Assembly (NCBI RefSeq): GCF_044784365.2
Contig: NZ_CP173065.2
Direction: 5' to 3' (one strand)
DNA: 64,000 bases
DNA from: Cetobacterium_A somerae
GTDB taxonomy: Bacteria; Fusobacteriota; Fusobacteriia; Fusobacteriales; Fusobacteriaceae
Position 1 is the stretch's first letter. Each line of letters begins with the position of its first letter. Below, in pieces: positions 8,530 through 17,058 of the stretch. The position numbers and the translations under genes are program-made. Under the pieces are notes generated by a model. It saw nothing but the letters and a program-made list of their open reading frames with translations, made no database searches and was not told the origin of the DNA.

Positions 8530-10443
8530 ATGAAAGTAATATTACCAAGTGGAGATATAAAAGAGTTTGAAAACAGTGTAAATATGTTTGAAGTTGCAAA
8601 GTCAATTAGTAACTCTTTAGCTAAAAAAGCTGTTGGAGCAAAAGTAGATGGAAAGGAAGTTGATATGAGCTATGTACTAGATAGAGATGCTCATGTTGAA
8701 ATAATAACTCCTGAAACTGAAGAGGGAGAAGAGATAATAAAGCATTCAACTGCGCACTTATTAGCACAAGCAGTTATTAGACTTTTCCCAGGAACTAAAG
8801 TAGCAATAGGTCCAGCAATAGAGAATGGATTCTATTATGACTTTGATCCTGAAAATCAATTTACAGATGAAGATTTAGAAAGAATCGAAGCTGAAATGAA
8901 GAAAATTACAAAAGAAAATATAAAAGTTGAAAGAATTGAGATGACTAGAGATGAAGCTATAGAACATTTTAAAAATCTTGGTGAAACTTATAAAGTTGAA
9001 ATTATTGAAAGCATTCCAGCTAATGAGATGTTAACATTTTATAAACAGGGAGATTTCATTGATTTATGTAGAGGACCACACGTACCGTCTACATCATACT
9101 TAAAAGCTTTTAAATTAAAGTCAGTGGCTGGAGCTTACTGGAGAGGAGATTCTAATAACAAAATGTTACAAAGAATCTATGGATTTGCATTTGCAACTGA
9201 GCCTCAATTAAAAGCACATCTAAAGTTTTTAGAAGAAGCTGAGAAAAGAGATCACAGAAAGTTAGGAAGAGAGCTAGAGTTATTCTTTACAAGTGATTTT
9301 GGACCAGGATTCCCATTCTTCTTACCAAACGGAATGAAGATGAGAAATGTTTTAACAGATTTATGGAGAAGAGAGCATGAAAAAGCTGGATACGAGATGA
9401 TTCAAACTCCAATAATGCTAAATAAAGAGTTGTGGGAAACTTCAGGACACTGGATGAATTATAGAGAAAATATGTATACATCAGAAATTGATGAGACAGA
9501 ATTTGCTATAAAACCAATGAACTGTCCAGGTGGAGTTTTAGTATATAAGCATGGAATGCATTCATATAAAGATTTACCAATAAGAGCAGGAGAGTTAGGA
9601 ATTGTTCATAGACATGAGTTTTCAGGAGCTCTTCATGGATTAATGAGAGTAAGAAACTTTACTCAAGATGATGCTCACATCTTTATGACTCCTGAGCAAA
9701 TAGAAGATGAAATTATAGGAGTAGTAAACTTAATAGATAAGTTCTATAGAGGATTATTTGGGTTTGAATATGCAATTGAGTTATCAACAAGACCTGAAAA
9801 AGCTATTGGATCTCAAGAGATTTGGGATAAAGCTGAATCTGCATTAGAGGGAGCTTTAAAGAGACTTGGAAGAGATTATAAATTAAATCCAGGAGATGGA
9901 GCATTCTACGGACCAAAATTAGACTTTAAAATTAAGGATGCTATAGGAAGAACTTGGCAGTGTGGAACTATTCAACTAGACTTTAACTTACCAGAGAGAT
10001 TTGATATCTCTTATGTTGGAGAAGATGGAGAAAAGCATAGACCAGTAATGATTCATAGAGTTGTTTATGGATCTTTAGAAAGATTCATGGGAATCTTAAT
10101 AGAGCATTATGCAGGAGCATTCCCAACTTGGTTAGCACCTTGTCAAGTTAAAGTATTAACTATAAATGATGAAGTTGCTCCTTATGCACAAGAAGTTGTA
10201 GATATGTTAAAAGAATCTGGAATAAGAGCAGAGATAGATACAAGAGCAGAATCTATTGGATATAAAATTAGAGAAGCTAATGGAAGATATAAAGTTCCAG
10301 TTCAATTAATAATTGGAAAAAATGAAGTAGAAAATAGAGAAGTAAATGTAAGAAGATTTGGTTCTCAAAATCAAGAATCTATGTCATTAGAAAACTTTAT
10401 AGATATGATAAAAGAGGAAGCAGCACCAAAATTTAACAACTAA
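8530..10443 (+). CDS. thrS: Threonine--tRNA ligase
   Basis: A 637-residue class II synthetase that charges tRNA-Thr. A TGS domain occupies residues 1-61. The editing domain has HxxxH (H72, H76) and the later DLCRGPH motif. A class II core with NCPGG and GALHGLMRVRNFTQDDAHIF follows, then a C-terminal anticodon-binding domain. The ATG follows GGAGAA. It sits 28 bases after lptD with no promoter or T-box leader between them, so it seems to be transcribed with the envelope gene. Its own terminator follows. Confidence 0.97.
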   Translation: MKVILPSGDIKEFENSVNMFEVAKSISNSLAKKAVGAKVDGKEVDMSYVLDRDAHVEIITPETEEGEEIIKHSTAHLLAQAVIRLFPGTKVAIGPAIENGFYYDFDPENQFTDEDLERIEAEMKKITKENIKVERIEMTRDEAIEHFKNLGETYKVEIIESIPANEMLTFYKQGDFIDLCRGPHVPSTSYLKAFKLKSVAGAYWRGDSNNKMLQRIYGFAFATEPQLKAHLKFLEEAEKRDHRKLGRELELFFTSDFGPGFPFFLPNGMKMRNVLTDLWRREHEKAGYEMIQTPIMLNKELWETSGHWMNYRENMYTSEIDETEFAIKPMNCPGGVLVYKHGMHSYKDLPIRAGELGIVHRHEFSGALHGLMRVRNFTQDDAHIFMTPEQIEDEIIGVVNLIDKFYRGLFGFEYAIELSTRPEKAIGSQEIWDKAESALEGALKRLGRDYKLNPGDGAFYGPKLDFKIKDAIGRTWQCGTIQLDFNLPERFDISYVGEDGEKHRPVMIHRVVYGSLERFMGILIEHYAGAFPTWLAPCQVKVLTINDEVAPYAQEVVDMLKESGIRAEIDTRAESIGYKIREANGRYKVPVQLIIGKNEVENREVNVRRFGSQNQESMSLENFIDMIKEEAAPKFNN

Positions 10444-10449
10444 TATTTT

Positions 10450-10483
10450 AGAGACTGTATTTTAATTAGTACAGTCTCTTTTT
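10450..10483 (+). terminator. Rho-independent terminator after thrS
   Basis: The 10-bp stem AGAGACTGTA/TACAGTCTCT with a 10-base loop is followed by a T run. Confidence 0.85.
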
Positions 10484-10495
10484 GATTTTATAGAA

Positions 10496-10524
10496 TTGAT
10501 TTTATTTTAAAACTATGATAGAAT
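10496..10524 (+). promoter_or_regulatory. Promoter of the queuosine-salvage operon
   Basis: TTGATT (10496-10501), a 17-base spacer and TAGAAT (10519-10524), with TGA just before the -10 (TGn extension). Transcription would begin near 10531, leaving a leader of about 168 bases that contains the preQ1 aptamer. Confidence 0.6.
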
Positions 10525-10562
10525 TAAGAGTAAAATAAATATAAATCCATAATTTATATGGT

Positions 10563-10597
10563 AGATGTTCGGAAACCTCCATCTTAAAAAAACTAGG
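10563..10597 (+). promoter_or_regulatory. preQ1-I riboswitch aptamer
   Basis: P1 pairs AGATG (10563-10567) with CATCT (10580-10584). The loop begins TTC. The 3' side continues TTAAAAAAACTAGG, the A-rich tail typical of class I preQ1 aptamers (compare the B. subtilis tail AUAAAAAACUAAGG). The H-type pseudoknot can form between CCT (10576-10578) and AGG (10595-10597). It senses pre-queuosine1. Downstream are a radical-SAM-like gene and a YhhQ-type transporter, which fits queuosine control. Confidence 0.88.
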
Positions 10598-10615
10598 CTT
10601 AAAATATTAAAATAC

Positions 10616-10671
10616 AAGGGAGAGTTGTACCCTTTTTTTAAATTTGAGCAGGAGTTTCCTGCTCTTTTTTT
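10616..10671 (+). terminator. Tandem hairpins of the preQ1 leader (expression platform)
   Basis: Two terminator-like hairpins lie between the aptamer and the first gene. The first (10616-10639) is a short AAGGG/CCCTT stem with a 9-base loop and T run. The second (10646-10671) is strong: GAGCAGGA (10646-10653), loop GTT, TCCTGCTC (10657-10664), then seven T. Its GGAGTTTCC (10651-10659) can instead pair with aptamer bases 10571-10580, giving a plausible antiterminator. The logic is inferred to be OFF with ligand. Confidence 0.75.
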
Positions 10672-10698
10672 ATTTAAAAATAAAATTAGGAGAAGAAA

Positions 10699-11403
10699 AT
10701 GGGAATTAGGTATAGTAAAATAGAAAATAAAAATAAAAGAGAGATAGTCTTATTAAAAAGTTTTCCATGTAAATATGGAAAATGTAAGTTTTGTAATTAT
10801 ATAGAGGATAATTCAACGGATGAATTAGAAATAGATAAAGTTAATTTAGAAACTTTACAAGAGGTTACGGGAGAGTTTGGAGCTTTAGAGGTAATAAATT
10901 CAGGTTCAGTATTTGAGTTACCTATAAAAACATTAGAAAGAATTAGAGAAGTTGTTCATAATAAAAATATAAAATTGTTATATTTTGAGATTTATTATGG
11001 ATATAAAAATAGATTAGATGAAATTAGAGAGTTTTTCAAAGGTATAGATATAAGATTTAGAATGGGAATGGAGACATTTGACAATAATTTTAGAATAAAC
11101 TCATATGGAAAAAACTTTAAAATAGATACACTAGAAATAGAAGAGTTAAGTAAAAAATTATACTCAGTGTGTCTTTTAATTTGTGTAAAAGGTCAAACAA
11201 AAGAGATGATAAAAAAAGATATTGAACTTGGCTTGAAGTATTTTAAAAGTATAACTGTAAATATATTTATAAATAATGGAACTGAAGTTGAAAGAGATGA
11301 AGAGCTTGTAAAGTGGTTTGTAGAAAATTATAATCAACTACAAGAAGATCCAAGAGTGGAACTATTAATTGATAATAAAGATTTAGGAGTTTTTGAACAA
11401 TAA
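10699..11403 (+). CDS. Radical-SAM-like protein, candidate queuine lyase (QueL)
   Basis: A 234-residue protein with a cysteine cluster near the N-terminus, SFPCKYGKCKFCNY (C24, C29, C32; CX4CX2C, one residue longer in the first gap than the classic CX3CX2C). It is small for a radical SAM enzyme but could hold a partial barrel. It is the first gene behind a preQ1-I riboswitch and is followed by a queuosine-precursor transporter. In Clostridioides difficile a radical SAM queuine lyase (QueL) recovers a queuosine precursor and belongs to a similar salvage set, so QueL is the best guess; it rests mainly on context. No QueK-like nucleoside hydrolase is adjacent. Confidence 0.6.
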   Translation: MGIRYSKIENKNKREIVLLKSFPCKYGKCKFCNYIEDNSTDELEIDKVNLETLQEVTGEFGALEVINSGSVFELPIKTLERIREVVHNKNIKLLYFEIYYGYKNRLDEIREFFKGIDIRFRMGMETFDNNFRINSYGKNFKIDTLEIEELSKKLYSVCLLICVKGQTKEMIKKDIELGLKYFKSITVNIFINNGTEVERDEELVKWFVENYNQLQEDPRVELLIDNKDLGVFEQ

Positions 11404-11422
11404 TTTTAAAAAGGAGATAATT

Positions 11423-12133
11423 ATGAGAAATGAAATTTTATGGATAGTAATGCTTTTTGTTAATTTTTTTAGCATAATTTTTATATATAAAAAATTTGGA
11501 AAGTTAGGACTTTTTATTTGGGTTCCAATTAGTAGTATATTAGCAAATATCCAGGTTGTGCTTTTAGTAAACCTTTTTGGATTTGAAACGACTTTAGGAA
11601 ATATAATGTATGCAGGTGGATTTTTAGTGACAGATATTCTATCTGAAAATTATGGTGAAGAAGAAGCAAAAAGTGCTGTTAAATTGGGGTTTGTAAGTAT
11701 GATTGTAACTGCAGTAATAATGAAATTAGCAGTATCTTTTGTTCCAAGTACAGTTCAAGCAGGTGCAGAAAATTTTAAAAGTTTAAAAATGATATTTGAT
11801 TTTATGCCTAGAATACTTTTTGCAGGATTAGTAGCTTATGGTGTTTCACAAAGACATGATGTTTGGGCTTATAAGTTTTGGAAAAATAGGTTTCCAGCAA
11901 AGAAACATATATGGATAAGAAATAATTTTAGTACTTTAGTAAGCCAACTAATTGATAATCTTATTTTTACAACAATAGCTTTTGCAGGAGTTTATCCAGT
12001 TGAAGTTTTAGTAGAGATATTTTTAGTAACTTATGTTATGAAAGTTATAGTAGCTACAATGGATACACCATTTGTTTATTTAGCTAGTTACCTAAAAGAA
12101 AATAAAAGTGTAACAGAAAAGATAATTATCTAG
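11423..12133 (+). CDS. yhhQ: VUT-family (YhhQ-like) queuosine precursor transporter
   Basis: About 236 residues and very hydrophobic, with about six membrane segments, in the inner membrane. The motif GNIMYAGGFLVTDILSENYG plus EEAKSAVKLGF is the signature of the YhhQ/DUF165 family, which imports preQ0, preQ1 or queuine. The ATG at 11423 follows AAGGAG at good spacing; an upstream in-frame start at 11393 would lie inside the previous gene and has no ribosome site. It shares the preQ1-controlled transcript and has a terminator at its stop codon. Confidence 0.88.
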   Translation: MRNEILWIVMLFVNFFSIIFIYKKFGKLGLFIWVPISSILANIQVVLLVNLFGFETTLGNIMYAGGFLVTDILSENYGEEEAKSAVKLGFVSMIVTAVIMKLAVSFVPSTVQAGAENFKSLKMIFDFMPRILFAGLVAYGVSQRHDVWAYKFWKNRFPAKKHIWIRNNFSTLVSQLIDNLIFTTIAFAGVYPVEVLVEIFLVTYVMKVIVATMDTPFVYLASYLKENKSVTEKIII

Positions 12134-12158
12134 TGTTGAGTATTCTCAACACTTTTTT
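12132..12158 (+). terminator. Rho-independent terminator after the queuosine operon
   Basis: A 9-bp stem AGTGTTGAG/CTCAACACT with loop TATT and a T run; it overlaps the stop codon. Confidence 0.85.
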
Positions 12159-12172
12159 ATTTTAAAATAGTG

Positions 12173-12201
12173 TTGAAAAAAAAGGATATCTATACTAAAA
12201 T
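12173..12201 (+). promoter_or_regulatory. Promoter of the glycerate kinase-permease operon
   Basis: TTGAAA (12173-12178), 17-base spacer, TAAAAT (12196-12201), 36 bases before the kinase start. Confidence 0.55.
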
Positions 12202-12236
12202 AAGTAAAATAACTAAAAATATTTATAGGAGGAGTT

Positions 12237-13391
12237 ATGAAAGTAGTAGTAGCTATAGATTCGTTTAAAGGAAGTTTAAGCTCTTATGAACTTGGACAAG
12301 CAATAGAAGTTGGAGTAAAAAGAGTATACCCAGAGGCTGAAGTAATAAAGGTACCAATCGCTGATGGAGGAGAGGGAACAGTAGCTTCTTTAGTTGAAGG
12401 AACGAAAGGAAAATTTGTAACAGTAACAGTAAATAATCCTCTTATGGAAAAAATTGAAGCTAGATATGGAATAATGGGAGATGGAAAAACTGCGGTAATT
12501 GAGATGGCAGAAGCATCAGGACTGCCATTAATACCAGTGGAAAAAAGAAATCCTATGAAGACAACTACTTATGGGACAGGAGAGTTAATAAAAGATGCAA
12601 TATTAAAGGGATGTCGTGAATTTATAGTTGGAATAGGTGGAAGTGCTACAAATGATGCTGGACTTGGTATGTTACAAGCTTTAGGTTACAAATTTTTAGA
12701 TGAAAATAAAAAAGAATTAGGATTTGGAGGAGAGATTTTATCTAAAGTAAGATATATAGATTCGACAAAGAGTTTACCTGAATTAAAAGATTGTAGATTT
12801 TTAGTGGCATGTGATGTTGATAATCCGTTCTATGGTCCAAAAGGAGCTGCAGAGATTTACTCAAGACAAAAGGGTGCCACTGAAGATATGGTTAAAGAGC
12901 TAGATAAAGGATTAAAAGATTTATCAGAAGTAATAAAGAAAGAGTTGGATATAGATGTTTCAAATCTTTCAGGAGCTGGAGCAGCAGGTGGATTAGGAGG
13001 AGGTTTAGTAGCTTTCTTAAATGGTAAATTGTCACCAGGAATAGATATGATATTAGAAAAAGTAGGCTTAGAAAAAGAATTAAAAGATGCTGATTTTGTT
13101 ATAACAGGAGAAGGTAGATTAGATCATCAGACAGCTATGGGAAAAGCACCAGTGGGAGTTGCAAAAATAGCTAAAAAATTTGATATTCCTGTAATAGCTT
13201 TAGCAGGAGGATTAACAGATGATGCAGTACAAACTCACGAAAAAGGAATAGATAGTTTCTTCTCAATAATAAATTATCCAATAACTTTAGAGGAAGCTAT
13301 GAAAAAAGAGACAGCTGAAAAGTTTGTAAAAGGAAATACTGAGGAAATATTTAGATTGATAAAAGTTTGTGAGAAAAAATACTCAAAATAA
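12237..13391 (+). CDS. glxK: Glycerate 2-kinase
   Basis: A 384-residue enzyme of the bacterial glycerate kinase type I family that makes 2-phosphoglycerate from glycerate and ATP, feeding lower glycolysis. Family marks are VVAIDSFKGSLSS at the start, PIADGGEGTV near residue 41, the glycine-rich FIVGIGGSATNDAG and the late VITGEGRLDHQT. The ATG follows AGGAGG. It is paired with a GntP-type permease 15 bases downstream, arguing that glycerate or a related sugar acid is taken up from outside. Confidence 0.93.
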   Translation: MKVVVAIDSFKGSLSSYELGQAIEVGVKRVYPEAEVIKVPIADGGEGTVASLVEGTKGKFVTVTVNNPLMEKIEARYGIMGDGKTAVIEMAEASGLPLIPVEKRNPMKTTTYGTGELIKDAILKGCREFIVGIGGSATNDAGLGMLQALGYKFLDENKKELGFGGEILSKVRYIDSTKSLPELKDCRFLVACDVDNPFYGPKGAAEIYSRQKGATEDMVKELDKGLKDLSEVIKKELDIDVSNLSGAGAAGGLGGGLVAFLNGKLSPGIDMILEKVGLEKELKDADFVITGEGRLDHQTAMGKAPVGVAKIAKKFDIPVIALAGGLTDDAVQTHEKGIDSFFSIINYPITLEEAMKKETAEKFVKGNTEEIFRLIKVCEKKYSK

Positions 13392-13406
13392 AATAGGAGG
13401 CAAGAA

Positions 13407-14654
13407 ATGACAGCATTTGGAGCAGTATTGGGATTAATAATAGCTATAATATTGATAATGAGAAAAGCTAATCCGGCTTATAGTTTAATTTTAGGTGCTA
13501 TAATAGGAGGATTAGCTGGAGGAGTATCTCTTCCAGAAACAGTAAACTTAATGGTTAGTGGAGTAAAGGATGTAACACCAGCAATAGTTAGAATTTTAAC
13601 AGCTGGTATCTTAGCAGGAATACTAATAAAAACAGAAGCAGCTACAAAAATAGCTGAAACAATAATAGATACTTTAGGAGAAAAGAGAGCAATATTTGCA
13701 TTAGCTTTATCAGCACTTATTTTAACAGCAATAGGAGTATTTATAGATGTAGCAGTAATAACTGTATCACCAATAGCTTTAGCTATTGCAAAAAGATTAA
13801 AAATATCTAAAATGGCAATGCTATGTGCAATGATAGGTGGAGGAAAATCAGGGAATATAATATCACCAAATCCAAATACAATAGCAGCTGCGGAAAATTT
13901 TGGAGCACCTCTTCCATCTGTAATGTGGGTAAATATAATTCCGGCAATAGTTGGATTATTTGCAACAATTTTAATAGCTAAACTTTTAGTTGAAAAGGGT
14001 GAAAAAGTTTTAGAAAGTGAAATTGAACAAGGTAGTGGAGAAAATTTACCAAGTTTTTTTGGAAGTATAATAGGGCCAATTATAACTATAAGTTTACTAG
14101 CTTTAAGACCAATAGCAGGAATTAATATAGATCCTTTAATAGCATTACCAGTTGGAGGATTAGTTGGAATTGTAGCAATGGGTAAAACTTCAAAGTTAAA
14201 AGAATCTATGGAATATGGGTTACAAAAGATGTCAGGAGTAGCTATTCTTTTAATAGGAACTGGAACAGTTGCTGGAATAATAAAAAACTCAACATTAAAA
14301 GATGTTATACTATCTGTTTTAGGAAAAGCAAATATTAGTGAACAATTAATAGCACCAATAGCTGGAGCATTAATGTCTGGAGCCACAGCATCAACAACAG
14401 CTGGAGCAACAATAGCATCAGCAACATTTTCAGGAGTAATATTAGCAGCTGGAGTAAGTGCTGTTTGGGGAGCTGCAATGGTAAACTCAGGAGCTACAGT
14501 TTTAGATCACCTACCTCATGGATCATTTTTCCATAGTACAGGTGGAGCTAGTAATACAAAATTAGAAGAAAGATTAAAATTAATTCCTTATGAATCGGCA
14601 ATAGGATTTGTATTAGCTCTTTCTACTTTTGTAACTTATTTAGTAATTGGATAA
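13407..14654 (+). CDS. GntP-family sugar-acid permease, probably for glycerate
   Basis: A 415-residue inner-membrane protein with about 12-14 hydrophobic segments. GGGKSGNIISPNPNTIAAAE and AAMVNSGATVLDHLPHGSFFH fit the GntP gluconate:H+ symporter family. The start follows AGGAGG, and it is co-transcribed with the glycerate kinase, so glycerate is the likely substrate (inference; gluconate and other acids are possible). No catabolic gene other than the kinase is present. Confidence 0.85.
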   Translation: MTAFGAVLGLIIAIILIMRKANPAYSLILGAIIGGLAGGVSLPETVNLMVSGVKDVTPAIVRILTAGILAGILIKTEAATKIAETIIDTLGEKRAIFALALSALILTAIGVFIDVAVITVSPIALAIAKRLKISKMAMLCAMIGGGKSGNIISPNPNTIAAAENFGAPLPSVMWVNIIPAIVGLFATILIAKLLVEKGEKVLESEIEQGSGENLPSFFGSIIGPIITISLLALRPIAGINIDPLIALPVGGLVGIVAMGKTSKLKESMEYGLQKMSGVAILLIGTGTVAGIIKNSTLKDVILSVLGKANISEQLIAPIAGALMSGATASTTAGATIASATFSGVILAAGVSAVWGAAMVNSGATVLDHLPHGSFFHSTGGASNTKLEERLKLIPYESAIGFVLALSTFVTYLVIG

Positions 14655-14690
14655 AAAAAGATGCTGAAAAATTTTTCAGCATCTTTTTTA
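14654..14690. terminator. Bidirectional terminator between convergent gntP-like gene and rsuA
   Basis: A long near-perfect palindrome, AAAAAAGATGCTGAAAA with its complement, gives A/T-flanked stems working on both strands. Confidence 0.85.
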
Positions 14691-15374
14691 TATAATAATA
14701 TCTTCTCTTTTAATCTCTTTAACTTCACCAGGAATCATTCCATCAAGAGTTAAATTACCAAACTTTACTCTTTTAAGGTAGATAACTTTATTTTTAACAG
14801 CTTTTAACATTTTTTTTACTTGATGATACTTTCCTTCTGTAATAGTCAAATGAATACATTTAGAATTTAAATATTCCACTTTACCTGGAAGTGCAGCATA
14901 GTTGGTATCTAGAATGACACCTTGCTCTAAAGCAATAATATCTTCTTGGGAAATTTCTTTATCTAGTTCAACATAGTATGTTTTTTCCATATTTCTATCT
15001 GGATGAGCCATAGCATGACTTAAATCACCATCACTTGTAAATAATAAAACCCCTTCAGTATCACGATCAAGTCGTCCTACAGGGAAAACAGAATTTTTAT
15101 CAATATATTCAGGTAAAAGTTCAGCAACAGTTTTTTTATTTTCATCTTCCATGGCAGTTATATATCCTGCTATTTTATACATAATATAGTATTTTAGCTG
15201 CTTTTTTTCTGGAATTATTCCATCAAAAGTAATAATATCTTCTCCCCATTCAACATCAGTAGCATCGTTAACTTCAATATTCCCATTAACAGTAACTCTT
15301 CCTTGAGCAATTGCAGTTTTAATTTTTTTTCTACTAGCAACACCACATTGAACTAAATATTTTTCTAATCTCAA
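14688..15374 (-). CDS. rsuA: Pseudouridine synthase, RsuA/RluB/E/F family (16S rRNA type)
   Basis: A 228-residue enzyme with an N-terminal S4 RNA-binding domain (MRLEKYLVQCGVASRKKIK). The catalytic motif GRLDRDTEGVLLFTSDG contains the essential aspartate. GKYHQVKKMLKAV near the C-terminus is typical of RsuA, which modifies U516 of 16S rRNA; RluE/RluF are alternatives. The start is TTG with GAGGT six bases before it. It is convergent with the permease gene and divergent from pepT. Confidence 0.88.
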   Translation of the reverse strand: MRLEKYLVQCGVASRKKIKTAIAQGRVTVNGNIEVNDATDVEWGEDIITFDGIIPEKKQLKYYIMYKIAGYITAMEDENKKTVAELLPEYIDKNSVFPVGRLDRDTEGVLLFTSDGDLSHAMAHPDRNMEKTYYVELDKEISQEDIIALEQGVILDTNYAALPGKVEYLNSKCIHLTITEGKYHQVKKMLKAVKNKVIYLKRVKFGNLTLDGMIPGEVKEIKREDIII

Positions 15375-15513
15375 ATTTAAACCTCACAAAATTTATTTTA
15401 CATAAGATGTTAACATATTTTTGATAAATTTGCAAAATAGACTATTTTTTTCAAATAAATTATGTTAATTTATATATGGGTTAAATAATTTTAAGTAAAT
15501 TTTGGGAGGAAAA

Positions 15514-16737
15514 ATGAGTTTTTTAGTAGAGAAGTTTTTACAATATGTTAAAATTGATACGACATCAGATTCAAAAAGTCAATCGTGTCCAAGTAGTGAG
15601 ATTCAATGGAATTTAGCTAAGATTATAGTTAAAGATTTAGAAGAGATTGGTTTAGTAGATATATCATTAGATGAAAATGGATATATTATGGGGACACTAC
15701 CATCAAATACACAAAAAGATATTCCAACAATAGGATTTATAGCACATATGGATACAGCACCATCATTTAATGGTAATGATATAAAGCCAAGAATTATAGA
15801 TAACTATGATGGTAATGATATTATACTAAATAGTGATTTAAATATATCAATGACAGTAAAAGATTTTCCAGAATTAAAAAAATATGTAAATCAAAAATTA
15901 ATTGTAACAGATGGAACAACGCTTTTAGGAGCAGATGATAAAGCTGGTATAGTTGAAATAATGACAGCATTAAAATATTTAAAAGAGAATCCAACTATTG
16001 AGCATGGAGAAATTAAAATAGGAATAACTCCTGATGAAGAGATAGGAAGAGGTGCAAATTTATTTGATGTAGAAAAGTTTGGAGCAAAGTTTGCTTATAC
16101 AATTGATGGAGGAGAAGTTGGAGAATTAGAGTTTGAAAACTTCAATGCCGCATCAGCAAATATAGTAATCAAAGGAAGAGATATTCATCCAGGAGCTTCA
16201 AAAAATAAGATGATAAATGCGATGTTATTAGCAATGGAACTAAATGATATGTTGCCAGCTAATGAAAGACCTGAATATACAGAAGGGTATGAAGGGTTCT
16301 TTTTATTAACTAATTTTAAAGGAACAATAGAAACAACAGAGATAGATTATATAATAAGAGATCATTCAAAAGAGAAGTTCTTAGAAAAGAAGGAACTAAT
16401 TGAAAATGCTGTAAAATATCTTCAAGGAAAATACAAAGATGCAGAGATAATTTTAACATTAAAAGATAGCTATTATAATATGAGAGAGATGATAGAACCA
16501 GTTTATCATATCGTAGATTTAGCTAAAAATGCAATGATAGAAGTTGGGGTAAAACCAATAATAAAGCCAATTAGAGGTGGAACTGACGGAGCAAGACTGT
16601 CATTTAAAGGGCTACCTTGTCCAAACATATTCACAGGTGGACACAACTTTCATGGTAAATTTGAATTTATTCCAATAGAATCAATGGAACAATCAGTAAA
16701 AGTAATATTGAAAATTGTTGAAATTTTATCTAGATAA
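15514..16737 (+). CDS. pepT: Peptidase T (tripeptide aminopeptidase)
   Basis: A 407-residue M20-family metallopeptidase that releases N-terminal residues from tripeptides in the cytosol. The zinc ligands are visible in IAHMDTAPS, DGTTLLGADDKAGI, TPDEEIGRG, YTIDGGEVGE and the C-terminal FTGGHNFHG. The ATG at 15514 follows GGGAGG; a TTG four codons earlier lies in the ribosome site. It is followed by acyP. A peptide importer is encoded at 56-61 kb, so intracellular tripeptide cleavage fits the organism's amino-acid diet. Confidence 0.95.
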   Translation: MSFLVEKFLQYVKIDTTSDSKSQSCPSSEIQWNLAKIIVKDLEEIGLVDISLDENGYIMGTLPSNTQKDIPTIGFIAHMDTAPSFNGNDIKPRIIDNYDGNDIILNSDLNISMTVKDFPELKKYVNQKLIVTDGTTLLGADDKAGIVEIMTALKYLKENPTIEHGEIKIGITPDEEIGRGANLFDVEKFGAKFAYTIDGGEVGELEFENFNAASANIVIKGRDIHPGASKNKMINAMLLAMELNDMLPANERPEYTEGYEGFFLLTNFKGTIETTEIDYIIRDHSKEKFLEKKELIENAVKYLQGKYKDAEIILTLKDSYYNMREMIEPVYHIVDLAKNAMIEVGVKPIIKPIRGGTDGARLSFKGLPCPNIFTGGHNFHGKFEFIPIESMEQSVKVILKIVEILSR

Positions 16738-16758
16738 ATATCAGTTTTGGAGGTAAAA

Positions 16759-17028
16759 ATGAAAACATATCATTTTATAATTAAGGGTGAAGTTCAAGGA
16801 GTAGGTTATAGAATAACAGCATATTTAAATGCAACAAGACTTGGAATTACTGGCAGTGTAAAAAATTTATCAAATGATAATGTAGAAGTTTTTGCTCAGG
16901 GAGATGAAAAAATAATAGATAATTTTAAAAAATATTTAAAGATAGGTTCCTCTATGAGTCGCGTTAGTGAGATAGATGAAGATATATTAGACAAACCAGA
17001 ATTTAAAGATTTTCAAGTTATATATTAA
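16759..17028 (+). CDS. acyP: Acylphosphatase
   Basis: An 89-residue ferredoxin-like enzyme that hydrolyses acyl phosphates. The signature GEVQGVGYRITAY carries the substrate-binding arginine, and NLSNDNVEV holds the catalytic asparagine. The ATG at 16759 follows GGAGG; a TTG four codons upstream would overlap that site. It lies in the pepT transcript and is closed by a strong terminator. Confidence 0.93.
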   Translation: MKTYHFIIKGEVQGVGYRITAYLNATRLGITGSVKNLSNDNVEVFAQGDEKIIDNFKKYLKIGSSMSRVSEIDEDILDKPEFKDFQVIY

Positions 17029-17056
17029 TGGCGGTAGAAACTACCGCCATTTTTTT
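17029..17056 (+). terminator. Rho-independent terminator after acyP
   Basis: GC-rich 9-bp stem TGGCGGTAG/CTACCGCCA, loop AAA, seven T. Confidence 0.9.
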
Positions 17057-17058
17057 AG

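Noticed and set aside
13478..14386. A 302-codon open frame antisense to the GntP-type permease
   Set aside because: It is the mirror of a low-complexity Ile/Ala/Gly-rich membrane gene, has no ribosome site and shows no recognisable motif; the permease on the plus strand is clearly real.
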